The notes under the pieces were generated by a model that ran no database searches, had not been told where the DNA came from, and was given only the letters and a program-made list of their open reading frames with translations. This document shows, one piece after another, positions 15,042 through 22,910 of a DNA stretch of 50,274 bases. The DNA is taken from assembly GCA_036377415.1 (NCBI GenBank), contig DASUYK010000057.1, positions 1-50,274 of the forward strand, in the 5' to 3' direction. Position numbers and translations under genes: made by a program. The stretch comes from DASUPK01 sp036377415 (lineage in GTDB: Bacteria; Actinomycetota; Thermoleophilia; Solirubrobacterales; 70-9). Position 1 is the first letter of the stretch; each line of letters begins with the position of its first letter.

Positions 15042-16541
15042 TCAAGCGGTCTGAAGCTTCGGGAAGAGCGGAGCGAGCTCGCCGAGGCTCTGGCTGCCTT
15101 CTCGGGAGCCGAACTCCGAGAGCCCGCGCGCGGACTCGCCGAGCGCGTCGAGGAGCCGCCCGGTGGTCTCCGGCATATAGGCGTGCAGGAGCAGGGTGAC
15201 CACACGAAGCCCCTCGGCGAGGCCGTAGAGGACCGCGTCGAGCCTGGCGGCCGCTCCTTCGTCCTTCGACAGCTCCCACGGCTTGGTCTCCTCGACGTAC
15301 TGGTTGAGGCGGCGCACCAGCTTCCAGATTTCCTCCAGAGCCTGGGTGAGCTCGGCCTCGTCGAGCAGGGCCCGCACGCGGTCGGGCGCCGGCTCGAAGT
15401 CTGCGGCGAGCTCCGCCTCGGCCTCCGCATCGGGCACGGTCCCGTCACGGTAGCGGCCGATCATCGAGAGCACCCGGTTGGCGAGGTTGCCGTACTGGTC
15501 GGCGAGCTCGGTCTCGTAGCGGGCCTCGAAGCCGGCCGGGGAGATCTGGCCGTCCTGCCCGAACGAGACCTCGCGAAAGCAATAGAAGCGGAGCGCGTCG
15601 GCGCCGAACTTCGCGATCACCTCATCCGGGTCGAGGACGTTGCCGAGAGACTTGGACATCTTGTGTCCCTCCATCAGCAGGTAGCCGTGGATGAACATCC
15701 GCTTCGGCACCTCGATCTCGGCCGCCATCAGGAACGCGGGCCAATACACGGCGTGAAACTTGAGGATGTCCTTGGCGAGGATGTGGAACGGGGGCCAGAA
15801 CTTCTCGGTCACGTCCTCCCCCTCCACCCCGTAGCCGAGCGCCGTGAAGTAGTTGAGGAGCGCATCGAACCAGACGTAGATCACCTGGTCGGTGTCCCAG
15901 GGGACGGGCACCCCCCACTTGAGCGTCGGGCGCGAGAGGGAGACGTCCTGGAGGCCCTGCCTGATGAAGGAGAGCGCCTCGTTTCGCCGGAACTCCGGGG
16001 TGACGAAGTCCGGCCGTTGCTCGTAGAGGCGCTCGAGATCGTCCTGGAAGTCGGACAGCTTGAAGAACCAGTTGTCCTGCTTCTCCCTGGTCAGGGTGAT
16101 CTTGTGGATAGGACAGGTGTTGTCGGGACCGAGCTCCGACTCGGTCTTGAAGTCGGCGCAGCGGGGGCAGTACCAGCCCTCGTACACACCCTCATAGACG
16201 TGGCCGTTGTCGTGGACACGCTGGACGATCTCCTGGACCCGCTTCATGTGCCCCTCGTCAGTGGTGCGGATGAAGAAGTCGTTGGACGCGTTGATCTTCG
16301 CGGCCATCTCCCTGAAGCGAGGCGCGAGCCGGTCGCCTAGCTCGCGCGGGGTGGTCCCCTCTGCCTCAGCCTGCTGGGTGACCGGCTCTCCATGCTCGTC
16401 CGTGCCGGTGAGGAAGAAAACGTCCTCGCCGCGCTGGCGGTGATGCCGGGCGAGGACGTCGGCGGCGATCGTCGAGTAGGCGTGGCCCAGGTGGGGCTCG
16501 CCGTTCACGTAGTAGATCGGGGTGGTGACGTAGAAGCTCAC
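15042..16541 (-). CDS. metG: methionyl-tRNA synthetase
   Basis: 499 residues, the short form without the C-terminal tRNA-binding domain. The class I signatures are PIYYVNGEPHLGHAYS (HIGH variant HLGH at 17-20) and KMSKS in GHKMSKSLGN (near 293). A CPRC...CPIH zinc knuckle lies near 125-145. It charges tRNA-Met and initiator tRNA in the cytoplasm. It is the head of the metG...tatD...rsmA...ispE block and is 40 bp downstream of the RemA-like gene. Confidence 0.96.
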   Translation of the reverse strand: MSFYVTTPIYYVNGEPHLGHAYSTIAADVLARHHRQRGEDVFFLTGTDEHGEPVTQQAEAEGTTPRELGDRLAPRFREMAAKINASNDFFIRTTDEGHMKRVQEIVQRVHDNGHVYEGVYEGWYCPRCADFKTESELGPDNTCPIHKITLTREKQDNWFFKLSDFQDDLERLYEQRPDFVTPEFRRNEALSFIRQGLQDVSLSRPTLKWGVPVPWDTDQVIYVWFDALLNYFTALGYGVEGEDVTEKFWPPFHILAKDILKFHAVYWPAFLMAAEIEVPKRMFIHGYLLMEGHKMSKSLGNVLDPDEVIAKFGADALRFYCFREVSFGQDGQISPAGFEARYETELADQYGNLANRVLSMIGRYRDGTVPDAEAEAELAADFEPAPDRVRALLDEAELTQALEEIWKLVRRLNQYVEETKPWELSKDEGAAARLDAVLYGLAEGLRVVTLLLHAYMPETTGRLLDALGESARGLSEFGSREGSQSLGELAPLFPKLQTA

Positions 16542-16581
16542 GGGCGGCTGAGCATAAACAGCCGCCTCGAGGTCACCGGGC

Positions 16582-16851
16582 CTAGAGGAGCTTCTCCTGG
16601 CCCTTCGCGCCGCCGGCTCGCTTGCGGCGCGGGAGCCCGGCCGCCTCGGTCAGGGCGGCCTCCAGATCGGCAAGGATCGCCCTCTCGGAGCGCGAGGCCA
16701 CGATCGGCTCGGCCATGTCGTCGACGTGCACGTAGGTGCGGCGCCCCTCGCCGCGGTCCTTCGGATCGAGCGGGACGAGGGCGTAGATCCGGTCCGCCCG
16801 GGCGAACTTCCCGTAGCCCAGCGAGATCATGCGTGGCTCGCGCTTGGCCAT
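16582..16851 (-). CDS. RemA-like (DUF370-type) small regulatory protein
   Basis: 89 residues. RMISLGYGKFARADRIYAL near the N-terminus is strikingly like the RemA opening (INIGFGNIV, ANRIIAI). GRRTYVHVDDMAEPIVASRS and RAILADLEAAL match the later beta-strand and helix of that family. The last 15 residues are basic (RRKRAGGAKGQEK). RemA in Bacillus is a DNA-binding activator of matrix genes; in many bacteria it sits near gmk. The protein could regulate surface polysaccharide here, but that is inference. The family call is from motif resemblance. Confidence 0.7.
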   Translation of the reverse strand: MAKREPRMISLGYGKFARADRIYALVPLDPKDRGEGRRTYVHVDDMAEPIVASRSERAILADLEAALTEAAGLPRRKRAGGAKGQEKLL

Positions 16852-17021
16852 AGCTCTCGCGAATCAAGGTAGCGCCGCACACGGTCGCGATCAGCGCCGG
16901 ACGCGGCTGGTCGGGGCGGCGCGCTTCGGCTGCTCCACTGCCCGGACACGGATTACGGCGCTCGTTGCCGGGCGACCGTGCGGAAACCGTCAGGCGACTG
17001 AACGACTGATTCAGCCGAATG

Positions 17022-17891
17022 TCAGGTGCGCGCGGCGAGCGCGGCGACGGCCTCGCCGACCGCCGGCGCCTGATCTTCCTGGAGGAAGTGCCTGGCGGAG
17101 AGGAACAGGGGATCGTCGATGCCGAGGGCTTCCTCAACCGCGAGGCGCCGCGTCTCGCCGAGAGCAGGGTCCTCGCGCCCCCACACCACCTGGGCGGGCC
17201 AGCGGCGCTCGGCCAGGCCCGCGTAGAGGAACCGCTGCTTCGCGTCGGTGAGCTCGAATCCGCGCATGATCCGCAGGAAAGCTCGGCCACCGTCCTCGCG
17301 CTTGAGCAACGCGGTGTACGCGTCGATCTCGGCGTTGCTCATCGCCGAGCGGTCCGCAAGCCCCTCGTGGCGGAAGATCCAGCGAAAGGTGGGCGGGCGC
17401 ATGCCGGCGAGCCAGAGCTCGCCGAGACCGCGGATCGAGAACGGGTGCATCGGCCATGGCCGCCGGAACTCGCCGACGTCGACCAGGGTGTTGAGCGCCG
17501 TCAGCGAGAGCACGCGGTCGGGGTTGCCGATCGCCCATTCGAAGCCGATCGGCCCGCCGATGTCGTGCACCACCAGGTGGCAGCGGGCGATTTCCAGCGC
17601 GTCGATCGCCGCCCCGGCCCAGCGCGCCAGCCCACTCCACGTGTAGTCGAAGTCCTCGGGTCGCTCGGCGAGACCGAGGCCGGGAAAGTCGAAGGCGACG
17701 CCGTGGAGGTCGCGGGCGGAGAGCTCTGACAGCAGCTTGCGGTAGAGGAAGCAGCTCGCCGGCACGCCGTGCAGGAGCACCACCGCCGCGCCCTCTCCCT
17801 CCTCGCGCACGAAGCTGCGAACGCCGGCCGCTTCGAACCCACGCCCCGCCGAACGGTGCTGCTCGATAATCTCGGCGACTTCCCGGCGCAC
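17022..17891 (-). CDS. alpha/beta hydrolase resembling haloalkane dehalogenases but lacking halide-binding residues
   Basis: 289 residues. The fold is clear: oxyanion HGVPAS (41-46), FDFPGLGLAERP (68-78), nucleophile elbow VVHDIGGPIG with Asp110, and the catalytic His in ARHFLQEDQAP (near 269), a dehalogenase-like ending. In haloalkane dehalogenases the residue after the nucleophile is Trp and the loop after HG carries Asn; both bind halide. Here they are Ile111 and Val43. The enzyme therefore probably acts on another substrate, perhaps an ester or epoxide, though epoxide hydrolases also usually keep the Trp. It lies 49 bp downstream of rsmI. Confidence 0.85.
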   Translation of the reverse strand: MRREVAEIIEQHRSAGRGFEAAGVRSFVREEGEGAAVVLLHGVPASCFLYRKLLSELSARDLHGVAFDFPGLGLAERPEDFDYTWSGLARWAGAAIDALEIARCHLVVHDIGGPIGFEWAIGNPDRVLSLTALNTLVDVGEFRRPWPMHPFSIRGLGELWLAGMRPPTFRWIFRHEGLADRSAMSNAEIDAYTALLKREDGGRAFLRIMRGFELTDAKQRFLYAGLAERRWPAQVVWGREDPALGETRRLAVEEALGIDDPLFLSARHFLQEDQAPAVGEAVAALAART

Positions 17892-17940
17892 GGCCGGATT
17901 GTCTCACCGCCGAGCCGGCGATCCGGACGCCGGGCATTGG

Positions 17941-18762
17941 TTAGCGCCGCGGGTCCCGGCCGGTGATCCCGCGGTAGAGGTCGTTAGCGGGGACCCCGGT
18001 CAGCGCCGAGACGACGCTGGCGGCCGCCCGCGGCCTGGCGCCGGCACGGATCAGGCCGCGCAATGCGTCGGTTGCGAATCCGATGTCGGCGGTCCCGCGC
18101 TCCGCGGCGGGACCGATGACGACGACGATCTCGCCGCGGGCCTCGTCCCGGAAGCGTCGCGAGAGCTCGCCGAGGCTTCCGCGAGCGACCTCCTCGTGAA
18201 GCTTCGTCAGCTCGCGGCAGACCGCCGCCGGGCGGTCGGGGGCGAGTTGGGCGAGGGCGCGAAGCGACTCGGGCAGCCGCCGGGGGGACTCGAACGCGAT
18301 CAATGTCTCGGTCGACTGAAGGACCCGCTCGAGCTCCCCGGTGCGGCGCGGCAAGAACCCCTGGAAGCGGAACCGGTGGGTCGGCAGCCCCGAGGCGACC
18401 AGTGCCGTGATCACCGAGGACGGGCCCGGCAGGACCTCGATGTCGAGATCGCGGTCGATGCAGCTCCGGATCAGGCGGTAGCCGGGGTCGGAGATCGCCG
18501 GCGTGCCGGAGTCGCAGACCAGCGCGACGTTCTCCCCCCGCTCGATCCGCTGGGCGAGCTCCCGGGCGCGGTCGGCCTCGTTTCCCTCGTGGTAGGAGAT
18601 CAGCCGCAGCGCCTGTATCTCGAGCCGCTCGAGCAGGAGCCCGGTCCGTCGCGTGTCCTCGCAGGCGATCACGTCCGCCTCGTACAGCGCCCTCCGCGCG
18701 CGGAGCGTGATGTCCTCGAGGTTCCCGATCGGGGTCGGGCAGACGACGAGCCTGCCGGGCAC
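17941..18762 (-). CDS. rsmI: 16S rRNA (cytidine1402-2'-O)-methyltransferase
   Basis: 273 residues. The tetrapyrrole-methylase-fold motifs are present: CPTPIGNLEDITLRA (8-22), ACEDTRRTGLLL, SYHEGNE, ALVCDSGTPAISDPGY, VLPGPSSVITALVASGLP and FQGFLPRR. It methylates C1402 of 16S rRNA with SAM. The GTG start shares one base with the TAG of the ROK kinase gene (TAGTG), so translation is coupled. Confidence 0.96.
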   Translation of the reverse strand: MPGRLVVCPTPIGNLEDITLRARRALYEADVIACEDTRRTGLLLERLEIQALRLISYHEGNEADRARELAQRIERGENVALVCDSGTPAISDPGYRLIRSCIDRDLDIEVLPGPSSVITALVASGLPTHRFRFQGFLPRRTGELERVLQSTETLIAFESPRRLPESLRALAQLAPDRPAAVCRELTKLHEEVARGSLGELSRRFRDEARGEIVVVIGPAAERGTADIGFATDALRGLIRAGARPRAAASVVSALTGVPANDLYRGITGRDPRR

Positions 18763-19718
18763 TAGCTCCCCCTGTCGAGCTCGATCAGCGCCATCGCCGC
18801 CGCACCGATCATCCCCGCGTCCGGCCCGAGCTCCGCGAGCTTCACCGGCGTCCGGTTCATCGGCGGGAGCGCCCGGGCCGCGAGCTCCTCGCGGGCGGGA
18901 TCGAGCATCAGATCGCCGACCGCCGAGACGCCGCCGCCGATCAGGAAGACGTCCGGGTTGAAGATGTTGGCGAGGCTGGCGAGCGCTACCCCGAGGTGCC
19001 GGCCCGCCTCGGCGACGATACGCCTGGCGGGCGTGTCACCCGAGAGCGCGAGCTCCGTCACCGTCCTGCCGACGATCGGCCCCTCCTCCAGCGCCGTACC
19101 AAGGGCGGAATCGGGATCGCGCTTCGCCTCCGCCGTCCCCTCCCGTGCCAGCGCAGTCCCGGAAGCGTAGGTCTCGACGCACCCGTGGTTCGGGCAGTTG
19201 CCCTGACAGCGCGGGCCGTCCTCGTTGACGACGATGTGACCGAGCTCCGCCGCCGCCCCGATCGACCCGCGGTAGACCTCGCCGCCGAGGACCAGGCCTC
19301 CGCCGATCCCGGTCCCGATCGTCAGCATGACGACGTCGCCGGCGCCGCGCCCCGCGCCGTAGAGGTGCTCGGCGAGCGCGGCTACGTTCGCGTCGTTGTC
19401 CAGGAACACCGGCAGGCCGAGCCGCTCGCTCATCAGGTCGCGGATCGGGACGTCGGAGATCTCGAGGTTGACCGCCTGGATCGCCAGCCCGCGGTGGCGG
19501 TCGATCGTCGCCGGGATGCCGAGCCCGGCGGAGAGAACGTCGGGCCTCGCGCCGCGAGCCTCGTCGAGCTCGCGGGCGAGTCCCTCAACAAGCTCGTCCT
19601 CGCTGAGCCCGGCGGACCGCTCCTTGTCCTCGTAGTGCACCCGCTGGTCGGAATCGACCACTCCGACCTGCATCTTCGTGCCGCCGAGGTCGACGCCGAT
19701 CGCCTCGCGCGGGCTCAA
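18762..19718 (-). CDS. ROK-family sugar kinase, glucokinase-like
   Basis: 318 residues from a TTG at 19718. This start is chosen because the family begins a few residues before AIGVDLGGTK, no ATG or GTG is available nearby, and the frame upstream runs antisense through the LCP gene. Visible motifs are the phosphate-binding DLGGTK, the sugar-binding LDNDANVAALAEH, TIGTGIGGGLVL, and the ROK zinc cluster GH(x)nCQGNCPNHGCVE with three Cys. It phosphorylates glucose or another hexose with ATP. It is divergent from the LCP gene across 54 bp and coupled to rsmI. Confidence 0.92.
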   Translation of the reverse strand: MSPREAIGVDLGGTKMQVGVVDSDQRVHYEDKERSAGLSEDELVEGLARELDEARGARPDVLSAGLGIPATIDRHRGLAIQAVNLEISDVPIRDLMSERLGLPVFLDNDANVAALAEHLYGAGRGAGDVVMLTIGTGIGGGLVLGGEVYRGSIGAAAELGHIVVNEDGPRCQGNCPNHGCVETYASGTALAREGTAEAKRDPDSALGTALEEGPIVGRTVTELALSGDTPARRIVAEAGRHLGVALASLANIFNPDVFLIGGGVSAVGDLMLDPAREELAARALPPMNRTPVKLAELGPDAGMIGAAAMALIELDRGS

Positions 19719-19772
19719 GGGCCTGAGATGCGATCGCGGTCCGGCGGAGGCATGCGTAAGTATTGATATCCC

Positions 19773-21110
19773 ATGTCCCCGCAGGGAGATGATCGGCCGC
19801 CGAGGCGGCCCGGCGACTCCGAGCGCCCGAAGAACGGCGCGGGCTCCAAGCGATCCTCGAAGCCCGGGTCGGATCGGCCCGAGTACACGATCTACGGCCG
19901 CCCCGGGCAGGAGGGCCAGAAGCGCCCGGCCCCGAAGCGGGGCAAGCAGGCGAGATCCGGCGGCCGCGAGCGGCCGCCATACCGCGTCTATCGCTCCAGG
20001 CCGAGCCTTCGCGACCGGATCCGGAAGCCGAGCCTCTCGAGCCTGCGCGGGTCCGGGGGGCGCGGCGGATTCCGCGACCGGTTCTCGAGGATCACGGGCG
20101 GCAAGCGTCCCTGGCTTCGGTGGATCCTGATCTTCGCCGCCGGCTGGCTCCTGCTCAGCTTCATCGCCTTCGCGATCTCGGCGCAGATCCAGAAGGGCAA
20201 GCTGCCCGACTCCGCGAAGGAGGCGCTCGAGGGCGGTCCCGATGTCCTGATCGGGCAGAACATCCTGATCCTGGGCGGCGACCGCCGCGGCAAGACCCAT
20301 GGGAATGCGAGCGGCAGCGAGGGCCAGGGGCCACCGCGCGCCGACACGATCATGGTCCTGCACGCGTCCCTCACCTCGTTCAAGAAGCTCTCGATCCCGC
20401 GGGACACCTACGCCGCGATCCCCGACTGCGGATCGCAGAAGATCAATGCCTCCCTCGCCTGCAACACGCAGAGCACGAACGGGAATCCCGCCTCGACGAT
20501 CAGGACCGTCGAGAACCTGCTCGGGATCGACATCAACCACATCGTGATCGTCGACTTCGACGGGTTCGCCGACTTCATCAACACGCTCGGCGGGGTGGAG
20601 ATCGACGTGCCGGGGGACCCGGAGAAGGGGGCCGCGGTGTGCGGAGACGTCGACGGCGGCAAGAGCCAGGGCGGAGTCTCGCTCAAGATCCCGCCCGGCG
20701 AGATCACACTCGAGGGCGACAAGGCTCTCGCCTTCGCCAGGCTCCGGAAGAACGCGTGCGACCCCTCCGAGGACGACCGCGACCGGGCGGCCCGCCAGCA
20801 GCTGGTCCTCGACGCGATCAAGGGGCGCCTCACCAGCATCACCCGGTTCCCCTACAACTTCATAAAGGGGCCGTGGATCGGCTGGAACGCTCCGAAGGCG
20901 TTCATCTCCGACATGGGCGGCTTCACGCTCCCCCAGGTCGCGATCGCCGCGATCCTCGGCGGCAGCGGCGAGAGCAACGTGCTCGGAGAGGAGTCCGCAT
21001 CCCCCGGTCCTGCGGGCAGCCTCTTCATTCCCCAGGGGGACTGCGAGGACGCGATCAGGGAGCTGACCGGCGACGACCCCCCACACGACGCCGAGTGCTC
21101 GCCGGCCTGA
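19773..21110 (+). CDS. LytR-CpsA-Psr (LCP) family glycopolymer ligase
   Basis: 445 residues. Residues 1-110 are a long disordered, Arg/Pro/Gly-rich cytoplasmic tail with repeated tyrosine motifs (EYTIYGRP, PYRVYRSRP). A transmembrane helix follows at about 113-135, then the extracellular LCP domain (165-350) with ILGGDRR, RADTIMVLHAS, SIPRDTYAAIP, the family signature around FDGFADFINTLGGVEIDVP, and ALAFARLRK plus DRDRAARQQ. LCP enzymes transfer lipid-linked glycopolymers to peptidoglycan, so this may attach the polysaccharide made by the 32-45 kb locus. It is convergent with the FmdB gene, 16 bp apart. Confidence 0.93.
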   Translation: MSPQGDDRPPRRPGDSERPKNGAGSKRSSKPGSDRPEYTIYGRPGQEGQKRPAPKRGKQARSGGRERPPYRVYRSRPSLRDRIRKPSLSSLRGSGGRGGFRDRFSRITGGKRPWLRWILIFAAGWLLLSFIAFAISAQIQKGKLPDSAKEALEGGPDVLIGQNILILGGDRRGKTHGNASGSEGQGPPRADTIMVLHASLTSFKKLSIPRDTYAAIPDCGSQKINASLACNTQSTNGNPASTIRTVENLLGIDINHIVIVDFDGFADFINTLGGVEIDVPGDPEKGAAVCGDVDGGKSQGGVSLKIPPGEITLEGDKALAFARLRKNACDPSEDDRDRAARQQLVLDAIKGRLTSITRFPYNFIKGPWIGWNAPKAFISDMGGFTLPQVAIAAILGGSGESNVLGEESASPGPAGSLFIPQGDCEDAIRELTGDDPPHDAECSPA

Positions 21111-21126
21111 GCCCCCGGCTGGTCCG

Positions 21127-21459
21127 CTAGTCCGAGCCCGAGCCCGACTTGGCCTTCTCGCCGCCCCCGTTCGAGGACGACTTCGCCGAGCCGGACGAAT
21201 CGGAGCTCGATGATTCCGAGCTGGAGGACGAGGACTCGCCCGATGAGGGGGAATCGCCGTCCTTCGCGGCGCCCGCCTTGCCCTTCTCGGCGTAGTCCGT
21301 GGAGTAGAAGCCCGATCCCTTGAAATGGACCGCCACCGCGTGGAAGACCCGCTCGACGGGCGCGCCGCACTCCTCGCAGCTCTCGACGGGCTCGTCGGAC
21401 ATGCTCTGGATCACCTCGAAGGTGTGTCCGTTCGCGCAGCGGTACTCGTAGATCGGCAT
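21127..21459 (-). CDS. FmdB-type zinc-ribbon protein with a Ser-rich tail
   Basis: 110 residues from MPIYEYRC; the frame is open 14 residues further but those are promoter sequence. Residues 1-40 are the FmdB putative regulatory zinc ribbon: YEYRCANGHTFE and ESCEECGAPVERVFH, here with a C-x3-H first knuckle rather than C-x2-C. Residues 45-60 include the usual VHFKGSGFYSTDY. Residues 62-110 are low-complexity Ser, Gly, Lys and Glu, including long Ser runs. The role of FmdB proteins is poorly defined. It is divergent from glyQS with a mirrored promoter region between them. Confidence 0.9.
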   Translation of the reverse strand: MPIYEYRCANGHTFEVIQSMSDEPVESCEECGAPVERVFHAVAVHFKGSGFYSTDYAEKGKAGAAKDGDSPSSGESSSSSSESSSSDSSGSAKSSSNGGGEKAKSGSGSD

Positions 21460-21472
21460 CGGAGCAGAGAGG

Positions 21473-21530
21473 GTAGTGGGCGGGACCTCCGCGCCGCGCA
21501 TGCGCGCGTCCGGACGCGGCCGCCCACTAC
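21473..21530. promoter_or_regulatory. mirrored divergent promoters of fmdB-like and glyQS
   Basis: GTAGTGGGCGG (21473-21483) and CCGCCCACTAC (21520-21530) are a perfect 11-bp inverted repeat, 36 bp apart. Each arm runs into a -10-like hexamer facing outward: TACGCT at 21528-21533, six bases before the glyQS ATG, and TACCCT on the minus strand, ten bases before the fmdB ATG. The inner 36 bp also contain the palindrome GCGCATGCGC. Either the arms are shared promoter elements or a dimeric protein binds here. Confidence 0.5.
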
Positions 21531-21539
21531 GCTCCCCGC

Positions 21540-22910
21540 ATGGCCGAGCCGAAGCTCGAGACGATCGTCGCCCTCTGCAAGCGCCGCGGGTTCATCTTCC
21601 CCGCGTCGGAGATCTACGGCGGCTTCGCGAACACCTACGACTACGGCCACTACGGCGTCCTGCTGAAGAACAACGTGAAGGCCGAGTGGTGGAGGACGAT
21701 GCTCCAGGTTCGCGACGACATCGTCGCGCTCGACTCGGCGATCATCCAGCACCCCCGGGTCTGGGAGGCGTCGGGGCACCTGGCGGGATTCAGCGATCCG
21801 CTCGTCCAGTGCCTGGGCGAGTGCAAGAAGCGCTGGCGGGAGGACGACTTGCGCGAGGAGCAGCTCGGCGACGAGCACGCGGAGGGCGAGATCCGCTGTC
21901 CCGAGTGCGGAGGGGAGCTGTCCGAGCCGCGCCAGTTCAACCTGATGTTCGAGACCTACGCGGGCCCGGTCCAGGACGAGGGCGCCAAGGTCTACCTGCG
22001 GCCCGAGACCGCGCAGGGGATCTTCATCAACTTCAAGAACGTCCTCCAGTACGCGCGCAAGAAGCCGCCGTTCGGGATCGCGCAGATCGGCAAGTCGTTC
22101 CGGAACGAGATCACCCCGGGCAACTTCATCTTCCGGACCAGGGAGTTCGAGCAGATGGAGATGGAGTACTTCGTCCCGCCTGCCGAGGCCGCCGAGTGGC
22201 ACGAGCGCTGGCTCGAGGAGCGGATGCGCTGGTACACGGACCTCGGGATCCGCCCGGAGAAGCTTCGGCTCCGCGCCCACGGCCCGGACGAGCTCTCGCA
22301 CTACTCGACCGCGACGTCGGACATCGAGTACGAGTTCCCGATGGGCTGGGCGGAGCTCGAGGGAATCGCGAACCGTGGTGACTTCGATCTCGCGCAGCAC
22401 GCGAAGTTCTCCGGCGAGAAGCTCGAGTACGTCGACTCCGGCTCGGGCGAGCGCTTCGTCCCCCACGTAATCGAGCCGGCCGCCGGTGTCGACCGGGCGA
22501 TGCTCTCGTTCATGATCGACGCCTACGACGAGGAGGAGGTCGAGGGTCGCCAGCGGACCGTGCTCCGCCTGCACCCCAGGCTCGCGCCGGTGAAGGTCGC
22601 GGTGCTGCCGCTGGTCAACAAGGACGGTCAGCCGGAGAGGGCGCGCGAGATCTACGAGGAGCTGCGCGACCTGATCCCGGCCGAGTACGACACCGGGGGA
22701 ACGATCGGAAAGCGCTACCGGCGCCAGGACGAGATCGGCACCCCCTGGGGCGTCACCGTCGACCACGAGACGATGGAGGACGACACCGTCACCCTCCGCG
22801 AGCGCGACACGCTGGAGCAGATCCGGCTCCCGATCGCGGAGCTCGCCGGCGAGCTCAGCCGCCGCCTCGCCGAGCCCTGGAGCTCGCCGAAGCTCGGCGC
22901 CGCGGCCTAG
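21540..22910 (+). CDS. glyQS: glycyl-tRNA synthetase, single-chain class II type
   Basis: 456 residues. Class II motifs are visible: the N-terminal CKRRGFIFPASEIYGGFANTY, motif 2 KSFRNEITPGNFIFRTREFE and motif 3 GVDRAMLSF. An internal CPECGG knuckle (with CLGEC nearby) and LRPETAQGIFINF are typical of the alpha-2 GlyRS. The C-terminal anticodon domain begins at LAPVKVAVLPL. It attaches Gly to tRNA-Gly. No Shine-Dalgarno is present; the -10-like TACGCT is six bases from the ATG. Its stop codon shares the palindrome CTAG with the convergent membrane-protein gene. Confidence 0.97.
   Translation: MAEPKLETIVALCKRRGFIFPASEIYGGFANTYDYGHYGVLLKNNVKAEWWRTMLQVRDDIVALDSAIIQHPRVWEASGHLAGFSDPLVQCLGECKKRWREDDLREEQLGDEHAEGEIRCPECGGELSEPRQFNLMFETYAGPVQDEGAKVYLRPETAQGIFINFKNVLQYARKKPPFGIAQIGKSFRNEITPGNFIFRTREFEQMEMEYFVPPAEAAEWHERWLEERMRWYTDLGIRPEKLRLRAHGPDELSHYSTATSDIEYEFPMGWAELEGIANRGDFDLAQHAKFSGEKLEYVDSGSGERFVPHVIEPAAGVDRAMLSFMIDAYDEEEVEGRQRTVLRLHPRLAPVKVAVLPLVNKDGQPERAREIYEELRDLIPAEYDTGGTIGKRYRRQDEIGTPWGVTVDHETMEDDTVTLRERDTLEQIRLPIAELAGELSRRLAEPWSSPKLGAAA

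Noticed and set aside
19719..21086. N-terminal extension of the ROK kinase reaching 774 codons
   Set aside because: The extension is antisense to the LCP gene; the kinase family begins just before DLGGTK, so the TTG at 19718 is used.
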